Source: Siphonodentalium dalli (lineage: Eukaryota; Mollusca; Scaphopoda; Gadilida; Siphonodentaliidae). From it: DNA of 64,000 bases. Each line of letters opens with the position of its first letter. Positions within the stretch are counted from its first letter, which is position 1. A program made the translations under genes and the position numbers. Below the pieces are notes generated by a model that saw nothing but the letters and a program-made list of their open reading frames with translations, was not told the DNA's origin and did not search any database. The stretch covers positions 163,329,465-163,393,464 of the forward strand of contig CP136068.1 of assembly GCA_032622095.1 (NCBI GenBank). The letters run 5' to 3'. Positions 41,427 to 52,168 of this stretch are shown here, one piece after another.

Positions 41427-41500
41427 GGCTCCTTAGCTCAGTTGGTTAGAGCGCCAGTCTAGTAAACTGGAGGTCGAGGGTTCGAATCCCTCAGGAGCCT
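41427..41500 (+). tRNA. trnat-agu: tRNA-Thr(AGT), unit 10, first Thr gene
   Basis: Unit 10 copy of the gene at 26198; no base change seen. Confidence 0.97.
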
Positions 41501-41766
41501 TTTTGGTTCAAAGTTTAAGTTTTTTTGTGTTTTGCAATTAGAAATGTCAGCCAGCTGTCTAATGTTGACCATTAACGGCTTGTAACTGGGACTTTGGGTT
41601 TCATTACAGTATACTAGTTCTGTGAGGAAATTCTCGCATTACTTAACTTGATAATGAGGCCGGTTTAAAAACATTCATACAATTGTGAGATGTACGTCAA
41701 TATCTCATTTTTTGTCATAACTGCACCAAAAGGCAAAAGTAAAATGCGATTAAAAAAAACAAAATT

Positions 41767-41848
41767 CGCTGCGAGCAGGGTTCGAACCTGCGCGGGAAAT
41801 TCCCATTGGATTTCAAGTCCAACGCCTTAACCACTCGGCCATCGCAGC
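41767..41848 (-). tRNA. trnas-uga: tRNA-Ser(TGA), unit 10
   Basis: Unit 10 copy of the gene at 28229; no base change seen. Confidence 0.97.
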
Positions 41849-42072
41849 TGTCGAGGTATTTTCAACTGGAACTCTATTCTCACTGAACTGAATCTATTGA
41901 ATGCATTCTGCGTTGATTACACAATATAACATTGTGATTTCGGGATATACACACTATCTTTGCAGTAGTTTTTTTCTTCAAATTAATATGTACATGTATC
42001 TAATTGAGTCGAAACGAAAATTCTCTCAAACTGTGGAGAAAATTGAATCTTAAAAAGAAAATAAAATGATTC

Positions 42073-42154
42073 CGCTGCGAGCAGGATTCGAACCTGCGAG
42101 GGCAGTGCCCATTGGATTTCGAGTCCAACGCCTTAACCACTCGGCCATCGCAGC
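42073..42154 (-). tRNA. trnas-cga: tRNA-Ser(CGA), unit 10
   Basis: Unit 10 copy of the gene at 26836; no base change seen. Confidence 0.97.
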
Positions 42155-42297
42155 AACAATGTTGAACGACCGTACACTGCTACTTAATTTGGCTATATGT
42201 CATTTCGACGAGGATACGCATAATTATGACGCATGCGCAATTAATCTCTAAACTCGGGGACACACTAATGCGGAAAGTTATTAACAAAACATTTTAT

Positions 42298-42379
42298 TGG
42301 CAGCGGTGGGATTCGAACCCACGCCTCCGAAGAGACTGGTGCCTAAAACCAGCGCCTTAGACCACTCGGCCACGCTACC
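42298..42379 (-). tRNA. trnal-uag: tRNA-Leu(TAG), unit 10
   Basis: Unit 10 copy of the gene at 27061; no base change seen. Confidence 0.97.
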
Positions 42380-42431
42380 TGATGGTGAATGTGCAATGTC
42401 AATATCACTCACACTTCCTAAAAATAACGTA

Positions 42432-42505
42432 GTCTCCTTAGCTCAGTTGGTTAGAGCGCCAGTCTAGTAAACTGGAGGTCGAGGGTTCGAATCCCTCAGG
42501 AGCCT
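42432..42505 (+). tRNA. trnat-agu: tRNA-Thr(AGT) with acceptor mismatch, unit 10, second Thr gene
   Basis: Base 2 is T instead of G (GTCTCC start), leaving T2 opposite C71 in the acceptor stem. All other parts match 27195. Charging may be impaired. Confidence 0.92.
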
Positions 42506-42717
42506 TTTTGTTAGTTGAACAATAAAGGTGGATTTTCGTTTCAAATTTTATTCAATTTTAAACAAAGTTAAGAGTTTATTATTGCCATGCCGCCTCAAAA
42601 ATATAATTGCATACCGCCTCAAAACCAAAATGTTGTATATCATTATGTTGTCTTGAGAATACATTTATAAACTAAGAAATATTGAAACAGAATAAAAAGG
42701 AAAGAAAAAAAATTTAC

Positions 42718-42790
42718 CACCTCCGACGGGACTCGAACCCGCAATCCCCGGCTTAGGAGGCCGGTGCCTTATCCATTAGGCCACGGAGGC
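42718..42790 (-). tRNA. trnar-ccu: tRNA-Arg(CCT), unit 10
   Basis: Unit 10 copy of the gene at 27481; no base change seen. Confidence 0.97.
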
Positions 42791-42948
42791 TTACACCATT
42801 TCTGTCGTGATTACTCTTCTGTATTGGCATGTATTGTTCATGGCATGGTCTTGCTAAAAATGAATTTGAGATCTTTTTCACGAAGCTGATAACTGCGACA
42901 CACCGCGATGTACATAAAAATAACGTAAAAATCGATTAAAATATTCAG

Positions 42949-43030
42949 CGACGAGGATGGGATTCGAACCCACGCGGGGAAACCCCAATGGATTAGCAGT
43001 CCATCGCCTTAACCACTCGGCCACCTCGTC
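42949..43030 (-). tRNA. trnas-gcu: tRNA-Ser(GCT), unit 10
   Basis: Majority form as at 31110; one base just 3' of the gene differs. Confidence 0.97.
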
Positions 43031-43125
43031 TTGTGAAATGCAGACTCTAATTTGCAGTTTGATTGGTGTCCATTGCAATAGGAGACGAACATTGATCACC
43101 GTCTCGTGAGAAATAATAATCGCCT

Positions 43126-43199
43126 GGCTCCTTAGCTCAGTTGGTTAGAGCGCCAGTCTAGTAAACTGGAGGTCGAGGGTTCGAATCCCTCAGGAGCCT
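43126..43199 (+). tRNA. trnat-agu: tRNA-Thr(AGT), unit 11, first Thr gene
   Basis: Unit 11 copy of the gene at 26198; no base change seen. Confidence 0.97.
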
Positions 43200-43466
43200 T
43201 TTTGGTTCAAAGTTTAAGTTTTTTTGTGTTTTGCAATTAGAAATGTCAGCCAGCTGTCTAATGTTGACCATTAACGGCTTGTAACTGGGACTTTGGGTTT
43301 CATTACAGTATACTAGTTCTGTGAGGAAATTCTCGCATTACTTAACTTGATAATGAGGCCGGTTTAAAAACATTCATACAATTGTGAGATGTACGTCAAT
43401 ATCTCATTTTTTGTCATAACTGCACCAAAAGGCAAAAGTAAAATGCGATTAAAAAAAAACAAAATT

Positions 43467-43548
43467 CGCTGCGAGCAGGGTTCGAACCTGCGCGGGAAAT
43501 TCCCATTGGATTTCAAGTCCAACGCCTTAACCACTCGGCCATCGCAGC
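43467..43548 (-). tRNA. trnas-uga: tRNA-Ser(TGA), unit 11
   Basis: Body as at 28229; the terminator run is one base longer (T9), which explains the 1700-bp unit. Confidence 0.97.
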
Positions 43549-43772
43549 TGTCGAGGTATTTTCAACTGGAACTCTATTCTCACTGAACTGAATCTATTGA
43601 ATGCATTCTGCGTTGATTACACAATATAACATTGTGATTTCGGGATATACACACTATCTTTGCAGTAGTTTTTTTCTTCAAATTAATATGTACATGTATC
43701 TAATTGAGTCGAAACGAAAATTCTCCCAAACTGTGGAGAAAATTGAATCTTAAAAAGAAAATAAAATGATTC

Positions 43773-43854
43773 CGCTGCGAGCAGGATTCGAACCTGCGAG
43801 GGCAGTGCCCATTGGATTTCGAGTCCAACGCCTTAACCACTCGGCCATCGCAGC
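43773..43854 (-). tRNA. trnas-cga: tRNA-Ser(CGA), unit 11
   Basis: Unit 11 copy of the gene at 26836; no base change seen. Confidence 0.97.
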
Positions 43855-43997
43855 AACAATGTTGAACGACCGTACACTGCTACTTAATTTGGCTATATGT
43901 CATTTCGACGAGGATACGCATAATTATGACGCAGGCGCAATTAATCTCTAAACTCGGGGACACACTAATGCGGAAAGTTATTAACAAAACATTTTAT

Positions 43998-44079
43998 TGG
44001 CAGCGGTGGGATTCGAACCCACGCCTCCGAAGAGACTGGTGCCTAAAACCAGCGCCTTAGACCACTCGGCCACGCTACC
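43998..44079 (-). tRNA. trnal-uag: tRNA-Leu(TAG), unit 11
   Basis: Unit 11 copy of the gene at 27061; no base change seen. Confidence 0.97.
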
Positions 44080-44131
44080 TGATGGTGAATGTGCAATGTC
44101 AATATCACTCACACTTCCTAAAAATAACGTA

Positions 44132-44205
44132 GGCTCCTTAGCTCAGTTGGTTAGAGCGCCAGTCTAGTAAACTGGAGGTCGAGGGTTCGAATCCCTCAGG
44201 AGCCT
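44132..44205 (+). tRNA. trnat-agu: tRNA-Thr(AGT), unit 11, second Thr gene
   Basis: Unit 11 copy of the gene at 27195; no base change seen. Confidence 0.97.
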
Positions 44206-44417
44206 TTTTGTTAGTTGAACAATAAAGGTGGATTTTCGTTTCAAATTTTATTCAATTTTAAACAAAGTTAAGAGTTTATTATTGCCATGCCGCCTCAAAA
44301 ATATAATTGCATACCGCCTCAAAACCAAAATGTTGTATATCATTATGTTGTCTTGAGAATACATTTATAAACTAAGAAATATTGAAACAGAATAAAAAGG
44401 AAAGAAAAAAAATTTAC

Positions 44418-44490
44418 CACCTCCGACGGGACTCGAACCCGCAATCCCCGGCTTAGGAGGCCGGTGCCTTATCCATTAGGCCACGGAGGC
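44418..44490 (-). tRNA. trnar-ccu: tRNA-Arg(CCT), unit 11
   Basis: Unit 11 copy of the gene at 27481; no base change seen. Confidence 0.97.
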
Positions 44491-44648
44491 TTACACCATT
44501 TCAGTCGTGATTACTCTTCTGTATTGGCATGTATTGTTCATGGCATGGTCTTGCTAAAAATGAATTTGAGATCTTTTTCACGAAGCTGATAACTGCGACA
44601 CACCGCGATGTACATAAAAATAACGTAAAAATCGATTAAAATATTCAA

Positions 44649-44730
44649 CGACGAGGATGGGATTCGAACCCACGCGGGGAAACCCCAATGGATTAGCAGT
44701 CCATCGCCTTAACCACTCGGCCACCTCGTC
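44649..44730 (-). tRNA. trnas-gcu: tRNA-Ser(GCT), unit 11
   Basis: Majority form as at 31110. Confidence 0.97.
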
Positions 44731-44825
44731 TTGTGAAATGCAGACTCTAATTTGCAGTTTGATTGGTGTCCATTGCAATAGGAGACGAACATTGATCACC
44801 GTCTCGTGAGAAATAATAATCGCCT

Positions 44826-44899
44826 GGCTCCTTAGCTCAGTTGGTTAGAGCGCCAGTCTAGTAAACTGGAGGTCGAGGGTTCGAATCCCTCAGGAGCCT
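44826..44899 (+). tRNA. trnat-agu: tRNA-Thr(AGT), unit 12, first Thr gene
   Basis: Body as at 26198. Unit 12 then loses 316 bp after about 45098, including the whole Ser(TGA) gene. Confidence 0.97.
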
Positions 44900-45155
44900 T
44901 TTTGGTTCAAAGTTTAAGTTTTTTTGTGTTTTGCAATTAGAAATGTCAGCCAGCTGTCTAATGTTGACCATTAACGGCTTGTAACTGGGACTTTGGGTTT
45001 CATTACAGTATACTAGTTCTGTGAGGAAATTCTCGCATTACTTAACTTGATAATGAGGCCGGTTTAAAAACATTCATACAATTGTGAGATGTACGTCAAA
45101 AATATCTCCCAAACTGTGGAGAAAATTGAATCTTAAAAAGAAAATAAAATGATTC

Positions 45156-45237
45156 CGCTGCGAGCAGGATTCGAACCTGCGAGGGCAGTGCCCATTGGAT
45201 TTCGAGTCCAACGCCTTAACCACTCGGCCATCGCAGC
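45156..45237 (-). tRNA. trnas-cga: tRNA-Ser(CGA), unit 12
   Basis: Body as at 26836; next to the 316-bp deletion junction, so its 3' neighbour on this strand is the first Thr gene. Confidence 0.97.
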
Positions 45238-45380
45238 AACAATGTTGAACGACCGTACACTGCTACTTAATTTGGCTATATGTCATTTCGACGAGGATAC
45301 GCATAATTATGACGCATGCGCAATTAATCTCTAAACTCGGGGACACACTAATGCGGAAAGTTATTAACAAAACATTTTAT

Positions 45381-45462
45381 TGGCAGCGGTGGGATTCGAA
45401 CCCACGCCTCCGAAGAGACTGGTGCCTAAAACCAGCGCCTTAGACCACTCGGCCACGCTACC
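45381..45462 (-). tRNA. trnal-uag: tRNA-Leu(TAG), unit 12
   Basis: Unit 12 copy of the gene at 27061; no base change seen. Confidence 0.97.
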
Positions 45463-45514
45463 TGATGGTGAATGTGCAATGTCAATATCACTCACACTTC
45501 CTAAAAATAACGTA

Positions 45515-45588
45515 GGCTCCTTAGCTCAGTTGGTTAGAGCGCCAGTCTAGTAAACAGGAGGTCGAGGGTTCGAATCCCTCAGGAGCCT
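45515..45588 (+). tRNA. trnat-agu: tRNA-Thr(AGT) with anticodon-stem mismatch, unit 12, second Thr gene
   Basis: The 3' side of the anticodon stem reads ACAGG for ACTGG, placing A41 opposite A29. Otherwise as at 27195. Confidence 0.92.
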
Positions 45589-45800
45589 TTTTGTTAGTTG
45601 AACAATAAAGGTGGATTTTCGTTTCAAATTTTATTCAATTTTAAACAAAGTTAAGAGTTTATTATTGCCATGCCGCCTCAAAAATATAATTGCATACCGC
45701 CTCAAAACCAAAATGTTGTATATCATTATGTTGTCTTGAGAATACATTTATAAACTAAGAAATATTGAAACAGAATAAAAAGGAAAGAAAAAAAATTTAC

Positions 45801-45873
45801 CACCTCCGACGGGACTCGAACCCGCAATCCCCGGCTTAGGAGGCCGGTGCCTTATCCATTAGGCCACGGAGGC
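45801..45873 (-). tRNA. trnar-ccu: tRNA-Arg(CCT), unit 12
   Basis: Unit 12 copy of the gene at 27481; no base change seen. Confidence 0.97.
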
Positions 45874-46031
45874 TTACACCATTTCTGTCGTGATTACTCT
45901 TCTGTATTGGCATGTATTGTTCATGGCATGGTCTTGCTAAAAATGAATTTGAGATCTTTTTCACGAAGCTGATAACTGCGACACACCGCGATGTACATAA
46001 AAATAACGTAAAAATCGATTAAAATATTCAA

Positions 46032-46113
46032 CGACGAGGATGGGATTCGAACCCACGCGGGGAAACCCCAATGGATTAGCAGTCCATCGCCTTAACCACT
46101 CGGCCACCTCGTC
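46032..46113 (-). tRNA. trnas-gcu: tRNA-Ser(GCT), unit 12
   Basis: Majority form as at 31110. Confidence 0.97.
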
Positions 46114-46208
46114 TTGTGAAATGCAGACTCTAATTTGCAGTTTGATTGGTGTCCATTGCAATAGGAGACGAACATTGATCACCGTCTCGTGAGAAATAAT
46201 AATCGCCT

Positions 46209-46282
46209 GGCTCCTTAGCTCAGTTGGTTAGAGCGCCAGTCTAGTAAACTGGAGGTCGAGGGTTCGAATCCCTCAGGAGCCT
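46209..46282 (+). tRNA. trnat-agu: tRNA-Thr(AGT), unit 13, first Thr gene
   Basis: Unit 13 copy of the gene at 26198; no base change seen. Confidence 0.97.
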
Positions 46283-46548
46283 TTTTGGTTCAAAGTTTAA
46301 GTTTTTTTGTGTTTTGCAATTAGAAATGTCAGCCAGCTGTCTAATGTTGACCATTAACGGCTTGTAACTGGGACTTTGGGTTTCATTACAGTATACTAGT
46401 TCTGTGAGGAAATTCTCGCATTACTTAACTTGATAATGAGGCCGGTTTAAAAACATTCATACAATTGTGAGATGTACGTCAATATCTCATTTTTTGTCAT
46501 AACTGCACCAAAAGGCAAAAGTAAAATGCGATTAAAAAAAACAAAATT

Positions 46549-46630
46549 CGCTGCGAGCAGGGTTCGAACCTGCGCGGGAAATTCCCATTGGATTTCAAGT
46601 CCAACGCCTTAACCACTCGGCCATCGCAGC
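46549..46630 (-). tRNA. trnas-uga: tRNA-Ser(TGA), unit 13
   Basis: Unit 13 copy of the gene at 28229; no base change seen. Confidence 0.97.
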
Positions 46631-46854
46631 TGTCGAGGTATTTTCAACTGGAACTCTATTCTCACTGAACTGAATCTATTGAATGCATTCTGCGTTGATT
46701 ACACAATATAACATTGTGATTTCGGGATATACACACTATCTTTGCAGTAGTTTTTTTCTTCAAATTAATATGTACATGTATCTAATTGAGTCGAAACGAA
46801 ATTTCTCCCAAACTGTGGAGAAAATTGAATCTTAAAAAGAAAATAAAATGATTC

Positions 46855-46936
46855 CGCTGCGAGCAGGATTCGAACCTGCGAGGGCAGTGCCCATTGGATT
46901 TCGAGTCCAACGCCTTAACCACTCGGCCATCGCAGC
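46855..46936 (-). tRNA. trnas-cga: tRNA-Ser(CGA), unit 13
   Basis: Unit 13 copy of the gene at 26836; no base change seen. Confidence 0.97.
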
Positions 46937-47079
46937 AACAATGTTGAACGACCGTACACTGCTACTTAATTTGGCTATATGTCATTTTGACGAGGATACG
47001 CATAATTATGACGCATGCGCAATTAATCTCTAAACTCGGGGACACACTAATGCGGAAAGTTATTAACAAAACATTTTAT

Positions 47080-47161
47080 TGGCAGCGGTGGGATTCGAAC
47101 CCACGCCTCCGAAGAGACTGGTGCCTAAAACCAGCGCCTTAGACCACTCGGCCACGCTACC
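47080..47161 (-). tRNA. trnal-uag: tRNA-Leu(TAG), unit 13
   Basis: Unit 13 copy of the gene at 27061; no base change seen. Confidence 0.97.
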
Positions 47162-47213
47162 TGATGGTGAATGTGCAATGTCAATATCACTCACACTTCC
47201 TAAAAATAACGTA

Positions 47214-47287
47214 GGCTCCTTAGCTCAGTTGGTTAGAGCGCCAGTCTAGTAAACTGGAGGTCGAGGGTTCGAATCCCTCAGGAGCCT
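47214..47287 (+). tRNA. trnat-agu: tRNA-Thr(AGT), unit 13, second Thr gene
   Basis: Unit 13 copy of the gene at 27195; no base change seen. Confidence 0.97.
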
Positions 47288-47499
47288 TTTTGTTAGTTGA
47301 ACAATAAAGGTGGATTTTCGTTTCAAATTTTATTCAATTTTAAACAAAGTTAAGAGTTTATTATTGCCATGCCGCCTCAAAAATATAATTGCATACCGCC
47401 TCAAAACCAAAATGTTGTATATCATTATGTTGTCTTGAGAATACATTTATAAACTAAGAAATATTGAAACAGAATAAAAAGGAAAGAAAAAAAATTTAC

Positions 47500-47572
47500 C
47501 ACCTCCGACGGGACTCGAACCCGCAATCCCCGGCTTAGGAGGCCGGTGCCTTATCCATTAGGCCACGGAGGC
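47500..47572 (-). tRNA. trnar-ccu: tRNA-Arg(CCT), unit 13
   Basis: Unit 13 copy of the gene at 27481; no base change seen. Confidence 0.97.
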
Positions 47573-47730
47573 TTACACCATTTCTGTCGTGATTACTCTT
47601 CTGTATTGGCATGTATTGTTCATGGCATGGTCTTGCTAAAAATGAATTTGAGATCTTTTTCACGAAGCTGATAACTGCGACACACCGCGATGTACATAAA
47701 AATAACGTAAAAATCGATTAAAATATTCAA

Positions 47731-47812
47731 CGACGAGGATGGGATTCGAACCCACGCGGGGAAACCCCAATGGATTAGCAGTCCATCGCCTTAACCACTC
47801 GGCCACCTCGTC
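47731..47812 (-). tRNA. trnas-gcu: tRNA-Ser(GCT), unit 13
   Basis: Majority form as at 31110. Confidence 0.97.
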
Positions 47813-47907
47813 TTGTGAAATGCAGACTCTAATTTGCAGTTTGATTGGTGTCCATTGCAATAGGAGACGAACATTGATCACCGTCTCGTGAGAAATAATA
47901 ATCGCCT

Positions 47908-47981
47908 GGCTCCTTAGCTCAGTTGGTTAGAGCGCCAGTCTAGTAAACTGGAGGTCGAGGGTTCGAATCCCTCAGGAGCCT
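47908..47981 (+). tRNA. trnat-agu: tRNA-Thr(AGT), unit 14, first Thr gene
   Basis: Body as at 26198; an 8-bp deletion lies about 100 bp downstream, near 48085. Confidence 0.97.
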
Positions 47982-48239
47982 TTTTGGTTCAAAGTTTAAG
48001 TTTTTTTGTGTTTTGCAATTAGAAATGTCAGCCAGCTGTCTAATGTTGACCATTAACGGCTTGTAACTGGGACTTTGGGTTTCATACTAGTTCTGTGAGG
48101 AAATTCTCGCATTACTTAACTTGATAATGAGGCCGGTTTAAAAACATTCATACAATTGTGAGATGTACGTCAATATCTCATTTTTTGTCATAACTGCACC
48201 AAAAGGCAAAAGTAAAATGCGATTAAAAAAAACAAAATT

Positions 48240-48321
48240 CGCTGCGAGCAGGGTTCGAACCTGCGCGGGAAATTCCCATTGGATTTCAAGTCCAACGCCT
48301 TAACCACTCGGCCATCGCAGC
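48240..48321 (-). tRNA. trnas-uga: tRNA-Ser(TGA), unit 14
   Basis: Unit 14 copy of the gene at 28229; no base change seen. Confidence 0.97.
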
Positions 48322-48545
48322 TGTCGAGGTATTTTCAACTGGAACTCTATTCTCACTGAACTGAATCTATTGAATGCATTCTGCGTTGATTACACAATAT
48401 AACATTGTGATTTCGGGATATACACACTATCTTTGCAGTAGTTTTTTTCTTCAAATTAATATGTACATGTATCTAATTGAGTCGAAACGAAAATTCTCCC
48501 AAACTGTGGAGAAAATTGAATCTTAAAAAGAAAATAAAATGATTC

Positions 48546-48627
48546 CGCTGCGAGCAGGATTCGAACCTGCGAGGGCAGTGCCCATTGGATTTCGAGTCCA
48601 ACGCCTTAACCACTCGGCCATCGCAGC
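48546..48627 (-). tRNA. trnas-cga: tRNA-Ser(CGA), unit 14
   Basis: Unit 14 copy of the gene at 26836; no base change seen. Confidence 0.97.
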
Positions 48628-48770
48628 AACAATGTTGAACGACCGTACACTGCTACTTAATTTGGCTATATGTCATTTCGACGAGGATACGCATAATTAT
48701 GACGCATGCGCAATTAATATCTAAACTCGGGGACACACTAATGCGGAAAGTTATTAACAAAACATTTTAT

Positions 48771-48852
48771 TGGCAGCGGTGGGATTCGAACCCACGCCTC
48801 CGAAGAGACTGGTGCCTAAAACCAGCGCCTTAGACCACTCGGCCACGCTACC
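48771..48852 (-). tRNA. trnal-uag: tRNA-Leu(TAG), unit 14
   Basis: Unit 14 copy of the gene at 27061; no base change seen. Confidence 0.97.
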
Positions 48853-48904
48853 TGATGGTGAATGTGCAATGTCAATATCACTCACACTTCCTAAAAATAA
48901 CGTA

Positions 48905-48978
48905 GGCTCCTTAGCTCAGTTGGTTAGAGCGCCAGTCTAGTAAACTGGAGGTCGAGGGTTCGAATCCCTCAGGAGCCT
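48905..48978 (+). tRNA. trnat-agu: tRNA-Thr(AGT), unit 14, second Thr gene
   Basis: Unit 14 copy of the gene at 27195; no base change seen. Confidence 0.97.
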
Positions 48979-49190
48979 TTTTGTTAGTTGAACAATAAAG
49001 GTGGATTTTCGTTTCAAATTTTATTCAATTTTAAACAAAGTTAAGAGTTTATTATTGCCATGCCGCCTCAAAAATATAATTGCATACCGCCTCAAAACCA
49101 AAATGTTGTATATCATTATGTTGTCTTGAGAATACATTTATAAACTAAGAAATATTGAAACAGAATAAAAAGGAAAGAAAAAAAATTTAC

Positions 49191-49263
49191 CACCTCCGAC
49201 GGGACTCGAACCCGCAATCCCCGGCTTAGGAGGCCGGTGCCTTATCCATTAGGCCACGGAGGC
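49191..49263 (-). tRNA. trnar-ccu: tRNA-Arg(CCT), unit 14
   Basis: Unit 14 copy of the gene at 27481; no base change seen. Confidence 0.97.
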
Positions 49264-49421
49264 TTACACCATTTCTGTCGTGATTACTCTTCTGTATTGG
49301 CATGTATTGTTCATGGCATGGTCTTGCTAAAAATGAATTTGAGATCTTTTTCACGAAGCTGATAACTGCGACACACCGCGATGTACATAAAAATAACGTA
49401 AAAATCGATTAAAATATTCAA

Positions 49422-49503
49422 CGACGAGGATGGGATTCGAACCCACGCGGGGAAACCCCAATGGATTAGCAGTCCATCGCCTTAACCACTCGGCCACCTC
49501 GTC
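49422..49503 (-). tRNA. trnas-gcu: tRNA-Ser(GCT), unit 14
   Basis: Majority form as at 31110. Confidence 0.97.
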
Positions 49504-49598
49504 TTGTGAAATGCAGACTCTAATTTGCAGTTTGATTGGTGTCCATTGCAATAGGAGACGAACATTGATCACCGTCTCGTGAGAAATAATAATCGCCT

Positions 49599-49672
49599 GG
49601 CTCCTTAGCTCAGTTGGTTAGAGCGCCAGTCTAGTAAACTGGAGGTCGAGGGTTCGAATCCCTCAGGAGCCT
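49599..49672 (+). tRNA. trnat-agu: tRNA-Thr(AGT), unit 15, first Thr gene
   Basis: Unit 15 copy of the gene at 26198; no base change seen. Confidence 0.97.
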
Positions 49673-49938
49673 TTTTGGTTCAAAGTTTAAGTTTTTTTGT
49701 GTTTTGCAATTAGAAATGTCAGCCAGCTGTCTAATGTTGACCATTAACGGCTTGTAACTGGGACTTTGGGTTTCATTACAGTATACTAGTTCTGTGAGGA
49801 AATTCTCGCATTACTTAACTTGATAATGAGGCCGGTTTAAAAACATTCATACAATTGTGAGATGTACGTCAATATCTCATTTTTTGTCATAACTGCACCA
49901 AAAGGCAAAAGTAAAATGCGATTAAAAAAAACTAAATT

Positions 49939-50020
49939 CGCTGCGAGCAGGGTTCGAACCTGCGCGGGAAATTCCCATTGGATTTCAAGTCCAACGCCTT
50001 AACCACTCGGCCATCGCAGA
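49939..50020 (-). tRNA. trnas-uga: tRNA-Ser(TGA) with altered first base, unit 15
   Basis: The first base of the tRNA is T instead of G, so the terminal acceptor pair becomes T1 opposite C72. This could affect RNase P cleavage or stability. The rest is as at 28229. Confidence 0.92.
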
Positions 50021-50244
50021 TGTCGAGGTATTTTCAACTGGAACTCTATTCTCACTGAACTGAATCTATTGAATGCATTCTGCGTTGATTACACAATATA
50101 ACATTGTGATTTCGGGATATACACTCTATCTTTGCAGTAGTTTTTTTCTTCAAATTAATATGTACATGTATCTAATTGAGTCGAAACGAAAATTCTCCCA
50201 AACTGTGGAGAAAATTGAATCTTAAAAAGAAAATAAAATGATTC

Positions 50245-50326
50245 CGCTGCGAGCAGGATTCGAACCTGCGAGGGCAGTGCCCATTGGATTTCGAGTCCAA
50301 CGCCTTAACCACTCGGCCATCGCAGC
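50245..50326 (-). tRNA. trnas-cga: tRNA-Ser(CGA), unit 15
   Basis: Unit 15 copy of the gene at 26836; no base change seen. Confidence 0.97.
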
Positions 50327-50469
50327 AACAATGTTGAACGACCGTACACTGCTACTTAATTTGGCTATATGTCATTTCGACGAGGATACGCATAATTATG
50401 ACGCATGCGCAAATAATCTCTAAACTCGGGGACACACTAATGCGGAAAGTTATTAACAAAACATTTTAT

Positions 50470-50551
50470 TGGCAGCGGTGGGATTCGAACCCACGCCTCC
50501 GAAGAGACTGGTGCCTAAAACCAGCGCCTTAGACCACTCGGCCACGCTACC
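50470..50551 (-). tRNA. trnal-uag: tRNA-Leu(TAG), unit 15
   Basis: Unit 15 copy of the gene at 27061; no base change seen. Confidence 0.97.
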
Positions 50552-50603
50552 TGATGGTGAATGTGCAATGTCAATATCACTCACACTTCCTAAAAATAAC
50601 GTA

Positions 50604-50677
50604 GGCTCCTTAGCTCAGTTGGTTAGAGCGCCAGTCTAGTAAACTGGAGGTCGAGGGTTCGAATCCCTCAGGAGCCT
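50604..50677 (+). tRNA. trnat-agu: tRNA-Thr(AGT), unit 15, second Thr gene
   Basis: Unit 15 copy of the gene at 27195; no base change seen. Confidence 0.97.
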
Positions 50678-50889
50678 TTTTGTTAGTTGAACAATAAAGG
50701 TGGATTTTCGTTTCAAATTTTATTCAATTTTAAACAAAGTTAAGAGTTTATTATTGCCATGCCGCCTCAAAAATATAATTGCATACCGCCTCAAAACCAA
50801 AATGTTGTATATCATTATGTTGTCTTGAGAATACATTTATAAACTAAGAAATATTGAAACAGAATAAAAAGGAAAGAAAAAAAATTTAC

Positions 50890-50962
50890 CACCTCCGACG
50901 GGACTCGAACCCGCAATCCCCGGCTTAGGAGGCCGGTGCCTTATCCATTAGGCCACGGAGGC
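50890..50962 (-). tRNA. trnar-ccu: tRNA-Arg(CCT), unit 15
   Basis: Unit 15 copy of the gene at 27481; no base change seen. Confidence 0.97.
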
Positions 50963-51120
50963 TTACACCATTTCTGTCGTGATTACTCTTCTGTATTGGC
51001 ATGTATTGTTCATGGCATGGTCTTGCTAAAAATGAATTTGAGATCTTTTTCACGAAGCTGATAACTGCGACACACCGCGATGTACATAAAAATAACGTAA
51101 AAATCGATTAAAATATTCAA

Positions 51121-51202
51121 CGACGAGGATGGGATTCGAACCCACGCGGGGAAACCCCAATGGATTAGCAGTCCATCGCCTTAACCACTCGGCCACCTCG
51201 TC
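51121..51202 (-). tRNA. trnas-gcu: tRNA-Ser(GCT), unit 15
   Basis: Majority form as at 31110. Confidence 0.97.
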
Positions 51203-51297
51203 TTGTGAAATGCAGACTCTAATTTGCAGTTTGATTGGTGTCCATTGCAATAGGAGACGAACATTGATCACCGTCTCGTGAGAAATAATAATCGCCT

Positions 51298-51371
51298 GGC
51301 TCCTTAGCTCAGTTGGTTAGAGCGCCAGTCTAGTAAACTGGAGGTCGAGGGTTCGAATCCCTCAGGAGCCT
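51298..51371 (+). tRNA. trnat-agu: tRNA-Thr(AGT), unit 16, first Thr gene
   Basis: Unit 16 copy of the gene at 26198; no base change seen. Confidence 0.97.
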
Positions 51372-51637
51372 TTTTGGTTCAAAGTTTAAGTTTTTTTGTG
51401 TTTTGCAATTAGAAATGTCAGCCAGCTGTCTAATGTTGACCATTAACGGCTTGTAACTGGGACTTTGGGTTTCATTACAGTATACTAGTTCTGTGAGGAA
51501 ATTCTCGCATTACTTAACTTGATAATGAGGCCGGTTTAAAAACATTCATACAATTGTGAGATGTACGTCAATATCTCATTTTTTGTCATAACTGCACCAA
51601 AAGGCAAAAGTAAAATGCGATTAAAAAAAACAAAATT

Positions 51638-51719
51638 CGCTGCGAGCAAGGTTCGAACCTGCGCGGGAAATTCCCATTGGATTTCAAGTCCAACGCCTTA
51701 ACCACTCGGCCATCGCAGC
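51638..51719 (-). tRNA. trnas-uga: tRNA-Ser(TGA) with T-stem wobble pair, unit 16
   Basis: The T stem reads CTTGC for CCTGC on its 3' side, turning one G-C pair into G-T. The helix should still form. Confidence 0.95.
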
Positions 51720-51943
51720 TGTCGAGGTATTTTCAACTGGAACTCTATTCTCACTGAACTGAATCTATTGAATGCATTCTGCGTTGATTACACAATATAA
51801 CATTGTGATTTCGGGATATACACACTATCTTTGCAGTAGTTTTTTTCTTCAAATTAATATGTACATGTATCTAATTGAGTCGAAACGAAAATTCTCCCAA
51901 ACTGTGGAGAAAATTGAATCTTAAAAAGAAAATAAAATGATTC

Positions 51944-52025
51944 CGCTGCGAGCAGGATTCGAACCTGCGAGGGCAGTGCCCATTGGATTTCGAGTCCAAC
52001 GCCTTAACCACTCGGCCATCGCAGC
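51944..52025 (-). tRNA. trnas-cga: tRNA-Ser(CGA), unit 16
   Basis: Unit 16 copy of the gene at 26836; no base change seen. Confidence 0.97.
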
Positions 52026-52168
52026 AACAATGTTGAACGACCGTACACTGCTACTTAATTTGGCTATATGTCATTTCGACGAGGATACGCATAATTATGA
52101 CGCATGCGCAATTAATCTCTAAACTCGGGGACACACTAATGCGGAAAGTTATTAACAAAACATTTTAT

